In this document: one piece after another, positions 1 to 8,533 of the stretch
Numbering within the stretch: the first letter of the stretch is position 1
Layout: each line of letters opens with the position of its first letter
Assembly: GCF_023242315.1 (NCBI RefSeq)
Contig: NZ_JALLIY010000016.1
Coordinates: 62,001-126,000 of the forward strand
Direction of reading: 5' to 3'
Origin: Pseudomonas sp. MWU13-2105
Lineage (GTDB): Bacteria; Pseudomonadota; Gammaproteobacteria; Pseudomonadales; Pseudomonadaceae
DNA: 64,000 nucleotides
The notes under the pieces: model-generated
Told to the model about the DNA's origin: nothing
Database searches by the model: none
What the model saw: only the letters and a program-made list of their open reading frames with translations
Program-made: the position numbers and the translations under genes

Positions 1-200
1 CCATGCTCAAGGACTCCTCGCTGATCTCGGTAATGGGCGTCTGGGAAGTTATGTTCCTGGCCCAGTCCTACGGTCGCTCCAGCTATCGATACCTGGAGAT
101 GCTGACCACCGCGGCCGTCATCTACTGGGTGCTGTCGATTTCTCTGGAGCTCGTGCAAGCACGCCTGGAAAAGCATTTCGGCAAAGCCTATCAGCGCTGA
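1..200 (+). CDS. Amino-acid ABC transporter permease, C-terminal fragment (cut by window edge)
   Basis: The reading frame is open from the window edge to a TGA at 198-200 and gives about 65 residues. It reads LKDSSL, then a hydrophobic membrane segment and a basic C-terminal tail. The KDSSL element and the short charged tail are typical of the last part of HisM/GltJ/GltK-type inner-membrane permeases for polar amino acids. The gene starts upstream of the window, so the substrate and operon partners cannot be seen. The internal ATG at 3 is not proposed as the start. Confidence 0.8.
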   Translation, partial: MLKDSSLISVMGVWEVMFLAQSYGRSSYRYLEMLTTAAVIYWVLSISLELVQARLEKHFGKAYQR

Positions 201-273
201 TGCAGAGCCGAAGCACACGCCCGGAACACGTTCTGCAATGCCTCGGGCTGCTGCTCTGGCTTGATCACGGCTA

Positions 274-450
274 TCAGCAGCTTCTGTTGAGAAAGCCCAC
301 GACCAGCGCGTTGAACACTTCGCCTTGATCATCGTGCACATAGTGACTCACGTCCGCGACCTCCACCGTCCGAACGCAAGGGTTGCTGGTACTCATGAGC
401 TGCAGCATCGCATTGCGCTGAATAAATATCCCTCCCTGGCCGGTATTGAC
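274..450 (-). pseudogene. Remnant of an alpha/beta-hydrolase gene (C-terminal end only)
   Basis: The minus strand is open from an in-frame stop at 451-453 to a TGA at 274-276, about 58 codons. It reads RNAMLQLMST, VRTVEVADVSHYVHDDQ and FNALVVGFL. This matches the last 50 residues of alpha/beta hydrolases of the MhpC type, including the catalytic His in the VSHYVHDD segment. Nothing of the rest of such a protein (nucleophile elbow, acid residue) is present upstream, where the chemoreceptor gene lies. It is read as a decayed leftover. It is not closely similar to the two intact alpha/beta-fold genes further on. Bases 201-273 and 451-540 hold nothing else recognisable. Confidence 0.6.
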
Positions 451-540
451 TCATCTTTCGTATCAATGCAGGCCAACAACGCACCTATCCTATCTCGCCC
501 GGCTCCGCCATCGTCCTCATAAGCGCGGTGCAGGACGGCA

Positions 541-2244
541 TCAAATTTTGAACTGCCCCACCAGCAGGCCCAATCGCCGCCCGAGGTCCGCTAGACTGCG
601 AGACGTCTGCGCCCCCAGTTGGGTCTCATCGGCCACGCTGTCCACCGCCACCGCGATTTGATGCACACTGCGGTTGATCTCTTCGGCAACGGCGGTTTGC
701 TCTTCCGCCGCGCTGGCAATCTGCGCGTTCATCGAATTGATGGTACTGATCAATTGCGCCATGGTATCCAACGAAACACCGGCTTCATTGGCCTGGGCCG
801 ACGTGCCATCGCCGGCGTCGCTGGAGCGCCGCATGGCATCCACTGCCTTGTGCGTACCCTGCTGCAGACGGTCGATCATGCCCTGGATTTCCTGGGTGCT
901 CTGCTGGGTCCGGCTGGCCAGCGCCCGAACCTCGTCGGCCACCACCGCGAAACCACGACCGGCCTCACCGGCCCGGGCGGCTTCGATGGCCGCGTTGAGC
1001 GCCAACAGGTTGGTCTGCTCGGCGATCGAGCGGATCACATCCAGTACGCTGACAATCGACGAGACGTCCGTCTGCAGACTGTCCAGTGAAGTGCCGCTGG
1101 CGCGGATATCGCTGACCAAGGCATGAATCTGCCGGATGCTGCCGTCCACCACCCGCTTGGCGGTCTGTCCTTCTTCGTCGGTCTGCTGGGCAGCTACCGC
1201 GGCGCCCTGGGCACTACGGGCCACTTCCTGCGCCGCCGAGGACATCTCGTTGATGGCGGTGGCCACCTGATCGGTCTCGTGACGCTGACGCTCCATGGCC
1301 TGTTCCGAACGATGGGCCTGATCGGACACCTGGCTGACCAGCCCGGTCAGTTGCGTCGTCATCTCGGCGATCTGGCGAACCAAGCCGTGGATCTTGTCGA
1401 CAAAGCGGTTGAACGAACCGGCCAGCTCACCCAGCTCATCCTGGCTGGTGATCGCCAGACGACGGGTCAGGTCCCCCTCGCCCGCCGCGATGTCATCCAG
1501 ATTGGCTTTCATCAGATTCAGCGGCCGCAGCATCGTATTGGCCATCAGAACGCCCACAATGGCAATCACCGCCAACAGCACCAGCGCGATACCCAGAATG
1601 CTCAGCAATACATCCCGAGTACGCTGGTGTACCTTGGCTTCAACTGCCGCCACCTGGGCGTCGATACCATCGATATTGATCGACGAGCCAATAATCATGT
1701 CCCATTTGGGCAGGTACTCGCTGTAGCCCAACTTCGGTACCCTCACGTCGCTGCCAGGTTGTGCCGCGTTGTACTCCACATAATGACTGCCGGCCTTGGC
1801 TGCTCTCACCAACTCACGGTTGACGTACACACCGTTGGCGTCGCGGTTGTCCTTGAAGCTTTGACCCACGCCATCCGGGCTGCTGCCCTTGAACAAGCGA
1901 ATGGTCTCGGAATCAAAACCGAAGAAGTAACCGTCCTTGCCATAGGTGATGTTTGATAGCAGTTTGATCACCTCGGCCCGAGTGGCCAGGTCACCCGAGG
2001 TGGCGGCGTCGTACAGAGGTTTGATTGTGGTGAGCGCCACGTCGACGTAATTCTTCAACGTCAACCGGGCTTCTCCAAGCAGACGTTGCCGAGTCTCTTC
2101 AAGCTCTTTTTCCGCCTGCTGTTGGAGCATCAGAACTGTCGTCAGACTGATTACCAGTGCAAACAGTAAAACCGGTAAGACTGCGATGGACAGGACTTTG
2201 GCCTTCAGACTTAGGCGCATGGGATGTTCACTCTTTGTTTTCAT
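541..2244 (-). CDS. Methyl-accepting chemotaxis protein with single Cache sensor domain
   Basis: A 567-residue inner-membrane chemoreceptor. A first membrane segment spans about 17-40. A periplasmic Cache domain at about 45-205 has the KDGYFFGFD and PKWDMIIGSS elements typical of sCache_2 sensors, which bind small organic acids. A second membrane segment lies at about 213-236, followed by a HAMP domain and a long signalling coiled coil. The hairpin tip contains the near-invariant EQTNLLALNAAIEAARAGE core and GFAVVADEVR. It should report ligand binding to CheA/CheW. Its position next to an MFS carrier and a catabolic locus suggests that it senses a related compound, but this is inference. The start MKTKSEHP is used; an internal Met 8 residues later is possible. 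Confidence 0.9.
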   Translation of the reverse strand: MKTKSEHPMRLSLKAKVLSIAVLPVLLFALVISLTTVLMLQQQAEKELEETRQRLLGEARLTLKNYVDVALTTIKPLYDAATSGDLATRAEVIKLLSNITYGKDGYFFGFDSETIRLFKGSSPDGVGQSFKDNRDANGVYVNRELVRAAKAGSHYVEYNAAQPGSDVRVPKLGYSEYLPKWDMIIGSSINIDGIDAQVAAVEAKVHQRTRDVLLSILGIALVLLAVIAIVGVLMANTMLRPLNLMKANLDDIAAGEGDLTRRLAITSQDELGELAGSFNRFVDKIHGLVRQIAEMTTQLTGLVSQVSDQAHRSEQAMERQRHETDQVATAINEMSSAAQEVARSAQGAAVAAQQTDEEGQTAKRVVDGSIRQIHALVSDIRASGTSLDSLQTDVSSIVSVLDVIRSIAEQTNLLALNAAIEAARAGEAGRGFAVVADEVRALASRTQQSTQEIQGMIDRLQQGTHKAVDAMRRSSDAGDGTSAQANEAGVSLDTMAQLISTINSMNAQIASAAEEQTAVAEEINRSVHQIAVAVDSVADETQLGAQTSRSLADLGRRLGLLVGQFKI

Positions 2245-2341
2245 TGGGGTGATGGATCGTTAAGGACAGGTCGGAGCAAAAGCGATGACCTGCCTGTGAT
2301 CGCGGGGCAGTCACGCGGTCTGGCGACTCGCGATTTCGTCG

Positions 2342-3637
2342 TCAGGCCTCTTTGACGATGACCCGCAAGATGCAAGTCAACACAGCAGCCAGACCCAACA
2401 TACCGGCCATGCCCAACAGGCCAGCGGTGAATGAATGGGTAACGTCCTTGAACCAGCCGACACCATAAGGCCCTACCAACCCGCCGAGGCTGCCAACCGC
2501 GTTGATGAAGGCAATGCCGCCAGCCGCCGCGTCCTTGCTCAGGAAAGTGGCAGGAATACTGTAAAAGCAAGTGCGCACCGAACTCAGCCCGATCAGAGCG
2601 ACGGTCAGGCCAATCAAGGCCGGCAGTAAATCACTGTAGATAACCGAAAAGAGGAACCCGGCGGCGCCGACCCCACAGGTAATGGCCAAATGTTTGATAT
2701 AACGCCGCTTGCGTGCCAACACCTTGGCCCAAAGCAACATGGCGACGCTGGCCACCAGATAAGGAACGGAGGAGACGAAGCCAATCTGCATCGTGCTCAA
2801 GTCGTGACTTTTCAGGATCTGCGGTAACCAGACGCCAATGCCCAATATGCCGATGATGTAACAGAACAGGATGGCCGCCAGTAGCCAGACGCGCACGTCC
2901 TTGAGCGCTTGGCTAAAGTTCAGACTGCTGCGCTGCTGATGCTCGGCATCTAGCGCTGCCTGCAACACAATCCGCTCTTGCGGGGTCAGCCATTGCGCCT
3001 CAGCGGGGCGATCGGACAGGACGTTCAAACACAGTAGTCCCAGTGCACAAGCCGGCAGGCCTTGCAACACCAGAAGCCATTGCCAGCCAGCCACATTCAA
3101 CCAGCCATCCATTGCCAGCATGGTCGCCGACAAGGGCCCGCCCAAAACGGATGACATGGGAATCGCAAACAGAAACCAGGCCATCATCCGGGTGCGGTAA
3201 TGCGCAGGGAACCACAGTGACAGGAAAAAGATGACGCCGGGAAAGAAGCCGGCCTCCGCGATGCCGGCCAGCAGACGAATCACGGCATAGCTGATCGGAC
3301 CCTGGGCAAGCGCCGTGGCTGCCGCGCAAAGGCCCCAGGTAATCATGATGCGTGCCATCCAGCGGCGAGCGCCAAACCTATACAGCGCCAGGTTGCTGGG
3401 GACTTCGAACAGGCAGTAACCGATGTAGAAAACACCGGCGGCAAAGCCGAATTGAGAGGCGCTCAAGCCTAGATCCTGATTCATCGTCAGGGCGGCAAAA
3501 CCGATATTGGTGCGATCCAGGTAGTTGACGAAATAGGCGATGGCCAACAGTGGGATCAATCGTATTGCCGCCTTGCGGCAAGCACTCGACTCCACGTCGC
3601 CGCACAGGAGGTCCTGCGCACTGGTCATTGTTGTCAT
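2342..3637 (-). CDS. MFS transporter of the anion:cation symporter (ACS) type
   Basis: A 431-residue major-facilitator permease with about 12 hydrophobic segments. The first helix has the YFVNYLDRTNIGFAAL signature of the ACS family (phthalate, tartrate and hexuronate carriers), and helices 2-3 carry the family-like GYCLFEVPSNLALYRFGARRW stretch (in part). The start chosen is ATG at 3637, just before MTSAQDLL. The frame stays open 65 codons further upstream, but that part has no membrane or family character and overlaps the divergent promoter region. The gene is divergent from the exported alpha/beta-fold gene at 3907 and probably imports an organic acid used by the nearby catabolic genes. 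Confidence 0.88.
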   Translation of the reverse strand: MTTMTSAQDLLCGDVESSACRKAAIRLIPLLAIAYFVNYLDRTNIGFAALTMNQDLGLSASQFGFAAGVFYIGYCLFEVPSNLALYRFGARRWMARIMITWGLCAAATALAQGPISYAVIRLLAGIAEAGFFPGVIFFLSLWFPAHYRTRMMAWFLFAIPMSSVLGGPLSATMLAMDGWLNVAGWQWLLVLQGLPACALGLLCLNVLSDRPAEAQWLTPQERIVLQAALDAEHQQRSSLNFSQALKDVRVWLLAAILFCYIIGILGIGVWLPQILKSHDLSTMQIGFVSSVPYLVASVAMLLWAKVLARKRRYIKHLAITCGVGAAGFLFSVIYSDLLPALIGLTVALIGLSSVRTCFYSIPATFLSKDAAAGGIAFINAVGSLGGLVGPYGVGWFKDVTHSFTAGLLGMAGMLGLAAVLTCILRVIVKEA

Positions 3638-3799
3638 GAGTCGTCCGTTTTTATTCTTTTGAGATTCGACGCGGCCGAGCATATGCCAGCAGCGTCCCTC
3701 CCGACCAAGACCTTTAGGCCATACGTACTCATGCCAGCGGAGCATACCCTGAGACGTGACAGGCCCTTTCAAGCATCCCTGCCGATGATGCCGACCAAG

Positions 3800-3813
3800 C
3801 ATGGGTACCCATG
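3800..3813. promoter_or_regulatory. Perfect 14-base palindrome in a divergent intergenic region, candidate operator
   Basis: CATGGGTACCCATG is a perfect palindrome in the 269-base gap between the MFS gene (start 3637) and the alpha/beta-fold gene (start 3907). A further ACATGG half-site begins 3 bases downstream. The position suits an operator controlling one or both divergent genes. The cognate regulator is not known; the LysR gene at 4855-5787 is the nearest candidate. Confidence 0.4.
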
Positions 3814-3906
3814 TTGACATGGTATTTGTCATTCGCCGCAGGCTGTCCTGACACTGCGATCGCTGTCTGCGTATCGAGTGTTAAACCAAAACAACAAGGA
3901 CTCCCC

Positions 3907-4815
3907 ATGAAAGCAAAACAGACTCGACTCCTGTTGGTGCTCACTGCCTGCCTCAGCGCCCCCTTGTTCGCGACGGCGGCGTCATCCCCCGTCAACCGAA
4001 TAACGGTCAACCAAGGAGCCATCAAGATAGAGGCTTACGAGCAGGGTACGGGCAAGACCATCGTCATCCTGCCGTCCCTGGGGCGCGGAGCACAGGATTA
4101 CGATGACGTCGCAGGCTACCTGGCCCAGGAAGGATTCCGAGTCTTGCGGCCGGAGCCACGGGGCGTGAACGGCAGCCAAGGCCCATTGAACAACCTGACG
4201 CTCCATGACTTTGCGGCGGATGTCGCCCTGTTGATGGACCATGAAAACACCGGCCCGGCCGTCGTGGTCGGTCATGCCTGGGGCAGCCAACCCGCACGCG
4301 TGCTCGCCGTGGATCGCCCCGACCTGGTCAAAGGCGTGGTGATGGCGGCGGCCTCGGTAGGGAAGTTCCCCCCAGGTTATTCGGAAAAGCCCTATGGCAG
4401 GATGGTTGAGGCCATCACCGGCTCGGGTAATTACGCCCTGCCCGAAGCACAGCGTCTGAAGTATCTGCAGCAAGCCTTTTTCGCCCCCGGCAATGACCCT
4501 CATCCCTGGCTGACCGGCTGGTATGAAGCCACACACAAGGCAGAGGCACAGGCACGCGATGCAACCCCCGTCGACCTGTATTGGTCGGCGGGCTCCAGCG
4601 TACCGATCCTGGACCTTCAGGGCAGCAATGACGCAGTGGTCATACCCAATATTCTGAAGTCGATGTTGGGTGATCGGGTCGAGGCCCGGACGCTAGCGGG
4701 AGCCGGACACGCCATGGCGCCCGAACGGCCGCGAGAAATGGCACAAGCCATTGCCGAGTTTGCAAAGCGTGTGTACGCCGACACTGCCGTGCCCGGCCAG
4801 GTGAAAGGAGGCTGA
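3907..4815 (+). CDS. Exported alpha/beta-hydrolase-fold protein lacking the catalytic Ser (paralogue 1)
   Basis: A 302-residue protein with a signal peptide (basic start, hydrophobic core, cleavage probably after ATA), so probably periplasmic. It has the alpha/beta-hydrolase order: oxyanion region LPSLGRG, nucleophile elbow VVGHAWGS, acid loop GSNDAV (Asp242) and GAGHAMAPE (His268). The elbow G-x-S-x-G reads G-H-A-W-G; the codon at 4276-4278 is GCC, so residue 124 is Ala and the usual nucleophile is absent. Start ATG 3907 follows AAGGA at a good distance and begins the signal peptide. It is closely similar to the protein at 12064-12951 over its full length, including the Ala. Either it performs a non-hydrolytic reaction or it binds ligand. 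Confidence 0.85.
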   Translation: MKAKQTRLLLVLTACLSAPLFATAASSPVNRITVNQGAIKIEAYEQGTGKTIVILPSLGRGAQDYDDVAGYLAQEGFRVLRPEPRGVNGSQGPLNNLTLHDFAADVALLMDHENTGPAVVVGHAWGSQPARVLAVDRPDLVKGVVMAAASVGKFPPGYSEKPYGRMVEAITGSGNYALPEAQRLKYLQQAFFAPGNDPHPWLTGWYEATHKAEAQARDATPVDLYWSAGSSVPILDLQGSNDAVVIPNILKSMLGDRVEARTLAGAGHAMAPERPREMAQAIAEFAKRVYADTAVPGQVKGG

Positions 4816-4854
4816 GCAATCAGCGACTGACAAGGTAGACGATAGAGCTGCTGA

Positions 4855-5787
4855 TCATTCGTCAGACGCCAGCCAGACAGCCGCATCCTTCCAGGCCCCC
4901 TGAGTCACCAGAAACCTCAGGTGGGTGATCAACAGCGTCTCCCAGCTGGCGGCCAGCCGGCTGGTGCGACGCTCACGCAACGTCGTCAAGGTCACAGTGG
5001 AGCGAATGGCGGGACGCTCGATGGAGTGGGCGACCAGCTTTTTCTGAGCGATTTCATCCTGCACCGCAGCATTGGCCAGGATCGAGTAGCCGAGACCGGC
5101 CTGGACCAGGCGCTTGGTCAGATCCACGCTGTCCACTTCCACTTCAATTCTAAGCCTGACTCCACTCTGCACGGCAGCCTGTTCGACCAACCGTCGGTTA
5201 CTGTGCGGCAGGCTCGGCATGATCAACGGCAGATCCGCCAATTCATGGATACGAAACGCACGAGCCGGCTCACCGACCGGGCCAACTACCACCATGGGCT
5301 CGCTGAACAGCGGGCGCACTTCAAAGGCTTCAAGCAGTGGTTGGTTATAGACCACTGCCAGGTCCACCCGTCCATCCAGTACCCACTCCTGTAAAGAACT
5401 GCTGAGCCCTTCACGCACATGCAACGAGGCCTTGGGCCAGAGTTCGCGGAAGCTCCTGATCAATTGCGGGCCGATGACCGCGCCGATTGCCGGGGGAAGG
5501 CCGATTGCCAGATGCCCGCGTTCCTCCTGCGCACTGTTGCGCACGTGATCGGTGGTTTCCTGCAGGTAGTGGAGCATCATTTCCGCGCGTTCCAACAGCC
5601 GCGCGCCGGCAGCCGTCAACTCGACACCGCGACCATGACGGGTCAGCAACGTAACATTGAGCTGGTCTTCAAGCTTGGCGATCTGACGGCTAAGCGCCGG
5701 TTGGGCGATATACAGATCGCGCGCTGCGCGGCTGAAGCTGCCCGCATGTGCGACCTGAACGAACGTGCGCAGCTCTCGAATATCCAC
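4855..5787 (-). CDS. LysR-family transcriptional regulator
   Basis: A 310-residue LysR regulator. The N-terminal winged helix-turn-helix (DIRELRTFVQVAHAGSFS, then QPALSRQIAKLE) is followed by a linker helix and a periplasmic-binding-protein-like effector domain. Among LysR proteins the N-terminus resembles the Nac/Cbl-like group. I prefer the GTG at 5785-5787 as start: the bases just before it, GGGAGGTGGGG, form an excellent ribosome site, and this site would lie inside the gene if the ATG at 5802 were used. The gene is divergent from the catabolic run beginning at 5890-5952, which it probably controls, and a T-N11-A palindrome lies in between. Confidence 0.9.
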   Translation of the reverse strand: MDIRELRTFVQVAHAGSFSRAARDLYIAQPALSRQIAKLEDQLNVTLLTRHGRGVELTAAGARLLERAEMMLHYLQETTDHVRNSAQEERGHLAIGLPPAIGAVIGPQLIRSFRELWPKASLHVREGLSSSLQEWVLDGRVDLAVVYNQPLLEAFEVRPLFSEPMVVVGPVGEPARAFRIHELADLPLIMPSLPHSNRRLVEQAAVQSGVRLRIEVEVDSVDLTKRLVQAGLGYSILANAAVQDEIAQKKLVAHSIERPAIRSTVTLTTLRERRTSRLAASWETLLITHLRFLVTQGAWKDAAVWLASDE

Positions 5788-5800
5788 GACCCCACCTCCC

Positions 5801-5815
5801 ATGCTTTTAAAGCAT
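5801..5815. promoter_or_regulatory. LysR-type binding box (T-N11-A palindrome)
   Basis: ATGCTTTTAAAGCAT is a perfect inverted repeat (7-base arms around one T) with the T-N11-A pattern of LysR boxes. It lies immediately upstream of the ribosome site of the LysR gene and 75 bases upstream of the divergent reading frame at 5890. The location fits autoregulation and activation of the catabolic genes. Confidence 0.6.
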
Positions 5816-5889
5816 AGATTGCTATCAATAAAAGGTTTTTGTCTAGTTTTTTAGGGTTCTCTATGCTGAACACAAATAGGAGAACAACA

Positions 5890-5955
5890 ATGAACAACTC
5901 CAAATGCCTGACTCCAGTCGTACCGCCCTGCCCACTCTCGACAAGCGCATCATGA
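5890..5955 (+). CDS. Short leader reading frame (21 codons) coupled to the next gene
   Basis: ATG at 5890 is preceded by AGGAG at 5878-5882, the best ribosome site in this stretch. It opens a 21-residue frame (MNNSKCLTP... ending in TSAS) that stops with TGA at 5953-5955. The stop overlaps the ATG at 5952 of the following gene in an ATGA arrangement. This may be a translated leader that delivers ribosomes to the downstream start, which has no ribosome site of its own. The alternative is a frameshifted N-terminus of that gene. No known peptide is recognised. Confidence 0.4.
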   Translation: MNNSKCLTPVVPPCPLSTSAS

Positions 5956-6548
5956 ACGGCGCGCTGTTGCTTGTGCTGATGCAACCCCCCTCCTCCCAGG
6001 AGGAGGAGTTCAACGACTGGTATGACACCGAGCACTTCCCGCAGCGCCTCGCGCTGCCGGGCTTTCTCGACGGCCGGCGTTGGGTGTGCAGCGAAGGCTG
6101 GCCGCGCTACCTCGCGCTCTATGAGCTTGAGAACGAAGACGTGTTGAACTCCGCGCAGTACCTGAGCGTATCGGGCGCACGCTCCACCCCCTGGAGCCGT
6201 CGCATCTTGCCCAGAACCGTCGGGCGTCAGCGGATCGTACTCAAGACCCGCGCCGAAGCGGGTCGTCCAGGCCAGGCCGCCTCCCTCCTGCTGATGAGCT
6301 GGAACCTGCCGGCTGACGTCGACATGGAAAGCTTCATCAGCGCCGTTGACGCCCAGATCAACACGATAACTGGCGTCTTAACACTGCAGTGGGGTGAAAA
6401 CCTGGCGCCCCTGGTTGACCACGGACGCAGCCTGTCTCTGATTGCGACCTTCGACTACTGCATTCCATCGAGTGCCCTGGATGCCATGCGGCGACCACTC
6501 GATGTGGGTTGTACGCAGTTCAATCTCTACCTTCCCTACTGCCGTTGA
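5952..6548 (+). CDS. EthD/dimeric alpha-beta-barrel-like protein of unknown reaction
   Basis: A 198-residue soluble protein starting MNGALLLVLM. The segment EEFNDWYDTEHFPQRLALPGF matches (in part) the substrate-pocket element of dimeric alpha/beta-barrel proteins (EthD-like), seen in many catabolic operons where they act as small isomerases, decarboxylases or accessory enzymes. A second barrel repeat seems to start near residue 105 (SLLLMSWNLPAD). Start ATG 5952 is chosen because its codon overlaps the stop of the leader frame (ATGA) and homologous proteins begin close to this point. An upstream in-frame ATG at 5904 lies inside the leader. It is the first structural gene of the run ending at 12951. 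Confidence 0.65.
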   Translation: MNGALLLVLMQPPSSQEEEFNDWYDTEHFPQRLALPGFLDGRRWVCSEGWPRYLALYELENEDVLNSAQYLSVSGARSTPWSRRILPRTVGRQRIVLKTRAEAGRPGQAASLLLMSWNLPADVDMESFISAVDAQINTITGVLTLQWGENLAPLVDHGRSLSLIATFDYCIPSSALDAMRRPLDVGCTQFNLYLPYCR

Positions 6549-6622
6549 TCGCCTGGAGAGCCATCCGAACAAACTGTGCCCGCCTACAAAAATAATGACG
6601 CCCACCGGGGCGAGGACTACCG

Positions 6623-7948
6623 ATGAAACACTTGAAGAAGCTGCATGTACAAGTACTGGTCGCGCTGGTAGCGGCCGTGTTGCTGGGGCTACTGGCGCCC
6701 ACTTGGGCGATCGCCATGAAGCCCCTCGGCCAGGCGTTTATCGCCCTGCTGAAGATGATGCTCGCGCCCATCGTGTTTTTCACCCTGGTGCACGGCCTCG
6801 CACACGTCAAGGACATGCGCAAGCTGGGCCGCCTGGGCATGAAATCCCTGCTGTACTTTGAAGTGATCAGTACCCTGGGGATGGTCGTCGGCCTGGTGTT
6901 GGTCAACCTGATTCAGCCCGGTGCCGGGTTGCATGCGGGCAACCTCAACGAATCAGCAGAAGTCATCAAGGCTACCGCGAGTGCCGGCAGCATTTCGGTG
7001 ATCGACTATCTGTTGGGCCTTATCCCGCACACCTTGGTCGATGCCTTTGCCAAGGGAGACATCATTCAGGTGCTGATCATTTCGATGCTGGCCGGGATGG
7101 CGATCAACCGAGTCGCCGGGCCGGACTCCTTGATCGTCAAGGGGATCGACGAAGCCCAAAGCGTGTTGTTCAAAATGCTCGGCTTCATCATGAAACTGGC
7201 TCCGCTGGGTGCCTTTGGTGCCATGGCCGCGGCGGTGGGCAGTTACGGCGGCGCCACGCTGCTCTACCTCCTGAAGTTGATTGCCGTCTATTACGCAGCC
7301 TCGCTGTTCTTCGTCTTCGGTGTACTGGGAACCATCAGTTGGTCCATCGGCCTGCCGTTCTGGACTGTACTCAAAGTCATTCGCGAGGAAATACTGCTGG
7401 TGCTGGGCACCGCCTCCGGTGAGGTAGCCTTCCCGAGACTGCTGGAAAAACTCAAGCGTACTGGCTGTGACGAAGTGGTGGTCGGCTTTGTGCTACCCGC
7501 CGGCTACAGCTTCAACCTGGACGGCACCTCCATTTATATGGCCGTCGCCATCGGCTTCATCGCCCAGGCCACTGACACGCCCTTTTCGATCTGGCAGCAG
7601 ATCGGCCTGCTGGCGATTCTCAGCCTGACCTCAAAGGGCGGGACCACGGTGGCCGGCGGCGCCTTCATCAAACTGGCAGCCACCCTGCAATCGGTGCAAA
7701 GCCTGCCCTTGGGTGGCTTGGGCCTGTTGTTTGGTATCGACCGGATGATGGCCACGGCCACCGCCCTGGTGAACATCATCGGCAACACCATTGCCGTGTA
7801 CGCCATCGCTCGCTGGGAAGGCGCCTTCGATGCCGAGGCGTTCAAACGCGAGACTGGGCGCAGCGCCGGTAAAAGCCTGCTGCGCGCACCGTCCGAACCC
7901 GGCGTGCCGCCCAGCGCGCACCGCCAGCCCCACTCCCAGAATCTTTGA
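6623..7948 (+). CDS. Dicarboxylate/amino-acid:cation symporter (DAACS family)
   Basis: A 441-residue membrane carrier of the DctA/GltP family. Family marks include MMLAPIVFFTLVHG in an early helix, LVLGTASGEVAFPRLL in hairpin 1 (the DctA-type serine-rich loop is reduced to TASGE), PAGYSFNLDGTSIYM and the substrate-binding region around IDRMMATATALVNIIGN. ATG 6623 has GAGGA six bases upstream. It couples uptake of a dicarboxylate-like substrate to cation entry. Between the EthD-like and CMD-like genes it is probably the importer for the compound this locus degrades. The C-terminal 40 residues are polar and Pro-rich, unlike DctA. Confidence 0.9.
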   Translation: MKHLKKLHVQVLVALVAAVLLGLLAPTWAIAMKPLGQAFIALLKMMLAPIVFFTLVHGLAHVKDMRKLGRLGMKSLLYFEVISTLGMVVGLVLVNLIQPGAGLHAGNLNESAEVIKATASAGSISVIDYLLGLIPHTLVDAFAKGDIIQVLIISMLAGMAINRVAGPDSLIVKGIDEAQSVLFKMLGFIMKLAPLGAFGAMAAAVGSYGGATLLYLLKLIAVYYAASLFFVFGVLGTISWSIGLPFWTVLKVIREEILLVLGTASGEVAFPRLLEKLKRTGCDEVVVGFVLPAGYSFNLDGTSIYMAVAIGFIAQATDTPFSIWQQIGLLAILSLTSKGGTTVAGGAFIKLAATLQSVQSLPLGGLGLLFGIDRMMATATALVNIIGNTIAVYAIARWEGAFDAEAFKRETGRSAGKSLLRAPSEPGVPPSAHRQPHSQNL

Positions 7949-7962
7949 TCAGGAATCCGCCC

Positions 7963-8523
7963 ATGAATCGTTTGAAAGCGATAGACCCCGAGCATCTGAA
8001 TCAAGCCCAGCGAGTCATCTACGACGCCATCGCGAGCGGCCCGCGCAAAGGCGTGCGTGGCCCACTCGCCATCTGGCTGCACCGCCCGGAGCTGGCCCAG
8101 TGCGCACAAAGCCTCGGGCGTTACTGCCGTTACGACAGTAGCCTGGAGCCACGCCTTTCGGAGCTGGCCATCCTGCTGCTCGGCCGCCACTGGCTGGCGG
8201 AGTACGAGTGGGCCGCGCATAAGCCATTCGCCCTGGAGGCCGGTCTGTCCACTGCCGTGATCGACGCCATTCGCGATGAGCGGCAACCGGTTTTCGAGCA
8301 CGAAGACGAAGCGCTGGTGTACGCCTTCATCCGCCAGTTGCATGCCACCCGCCAGATCGACGACCAGCTGTATCAGGACATCAGCCGAGTACTGGGCGAA
8401 ACCGCCGTGGTCGACCTGGTGGGCATCGCCGGCTACTACACGCTGATTTCCATGACCATCAAGGTGTTCGAGGTGCCGCCACCGGCAGGCGTGACTCCTG
8501 AACTTCCCACCCGTCTTTCCTGA
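7963..8523 (+). CDS. Carboxymuconolactone-decarboxylase-family protein without the redox Cys pair
   Basis: A 186-residue, mostly helical AhpD/CMD-fold protein. The core ELAILLLGRHWLAEYEWAAH is the CMD helix pair in the form seen in gamma-carboxymuconolactone-decarboxylase-like enzymes. The CxxC pair of AhpD peroxidase partners is absent, so a thiol-peroxidase role is unlikely. ATG 7963 has AGGA at 7951-7954; a TTG 18 bases upstream is less likely. It lies 14 bases after the symporter gene and 10 bases before the SDR gene. A decarboxylase or isomerase step on a cyclic or lactone intermediate is plausible. Confidence 0.78.
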   Translation: MNRLKAIDPEHLNQAQRVIYDAIASGPRKGVRGPLAIWLHRPELAQCAQSLGRYCRYDSSLEPRLSELAILLLGRHWLAEYEWAAHKPFALEAGLSTAVIDAIRDERQPVFEHEDEALVYAFIRQLHATRQIDDQLYQDISRVLGETAVVDLVGIAGYYTLISMTIKVFEVPPPAGVTPELPTRLS

Positions 8524-8533
8524 GGATGCAAGC

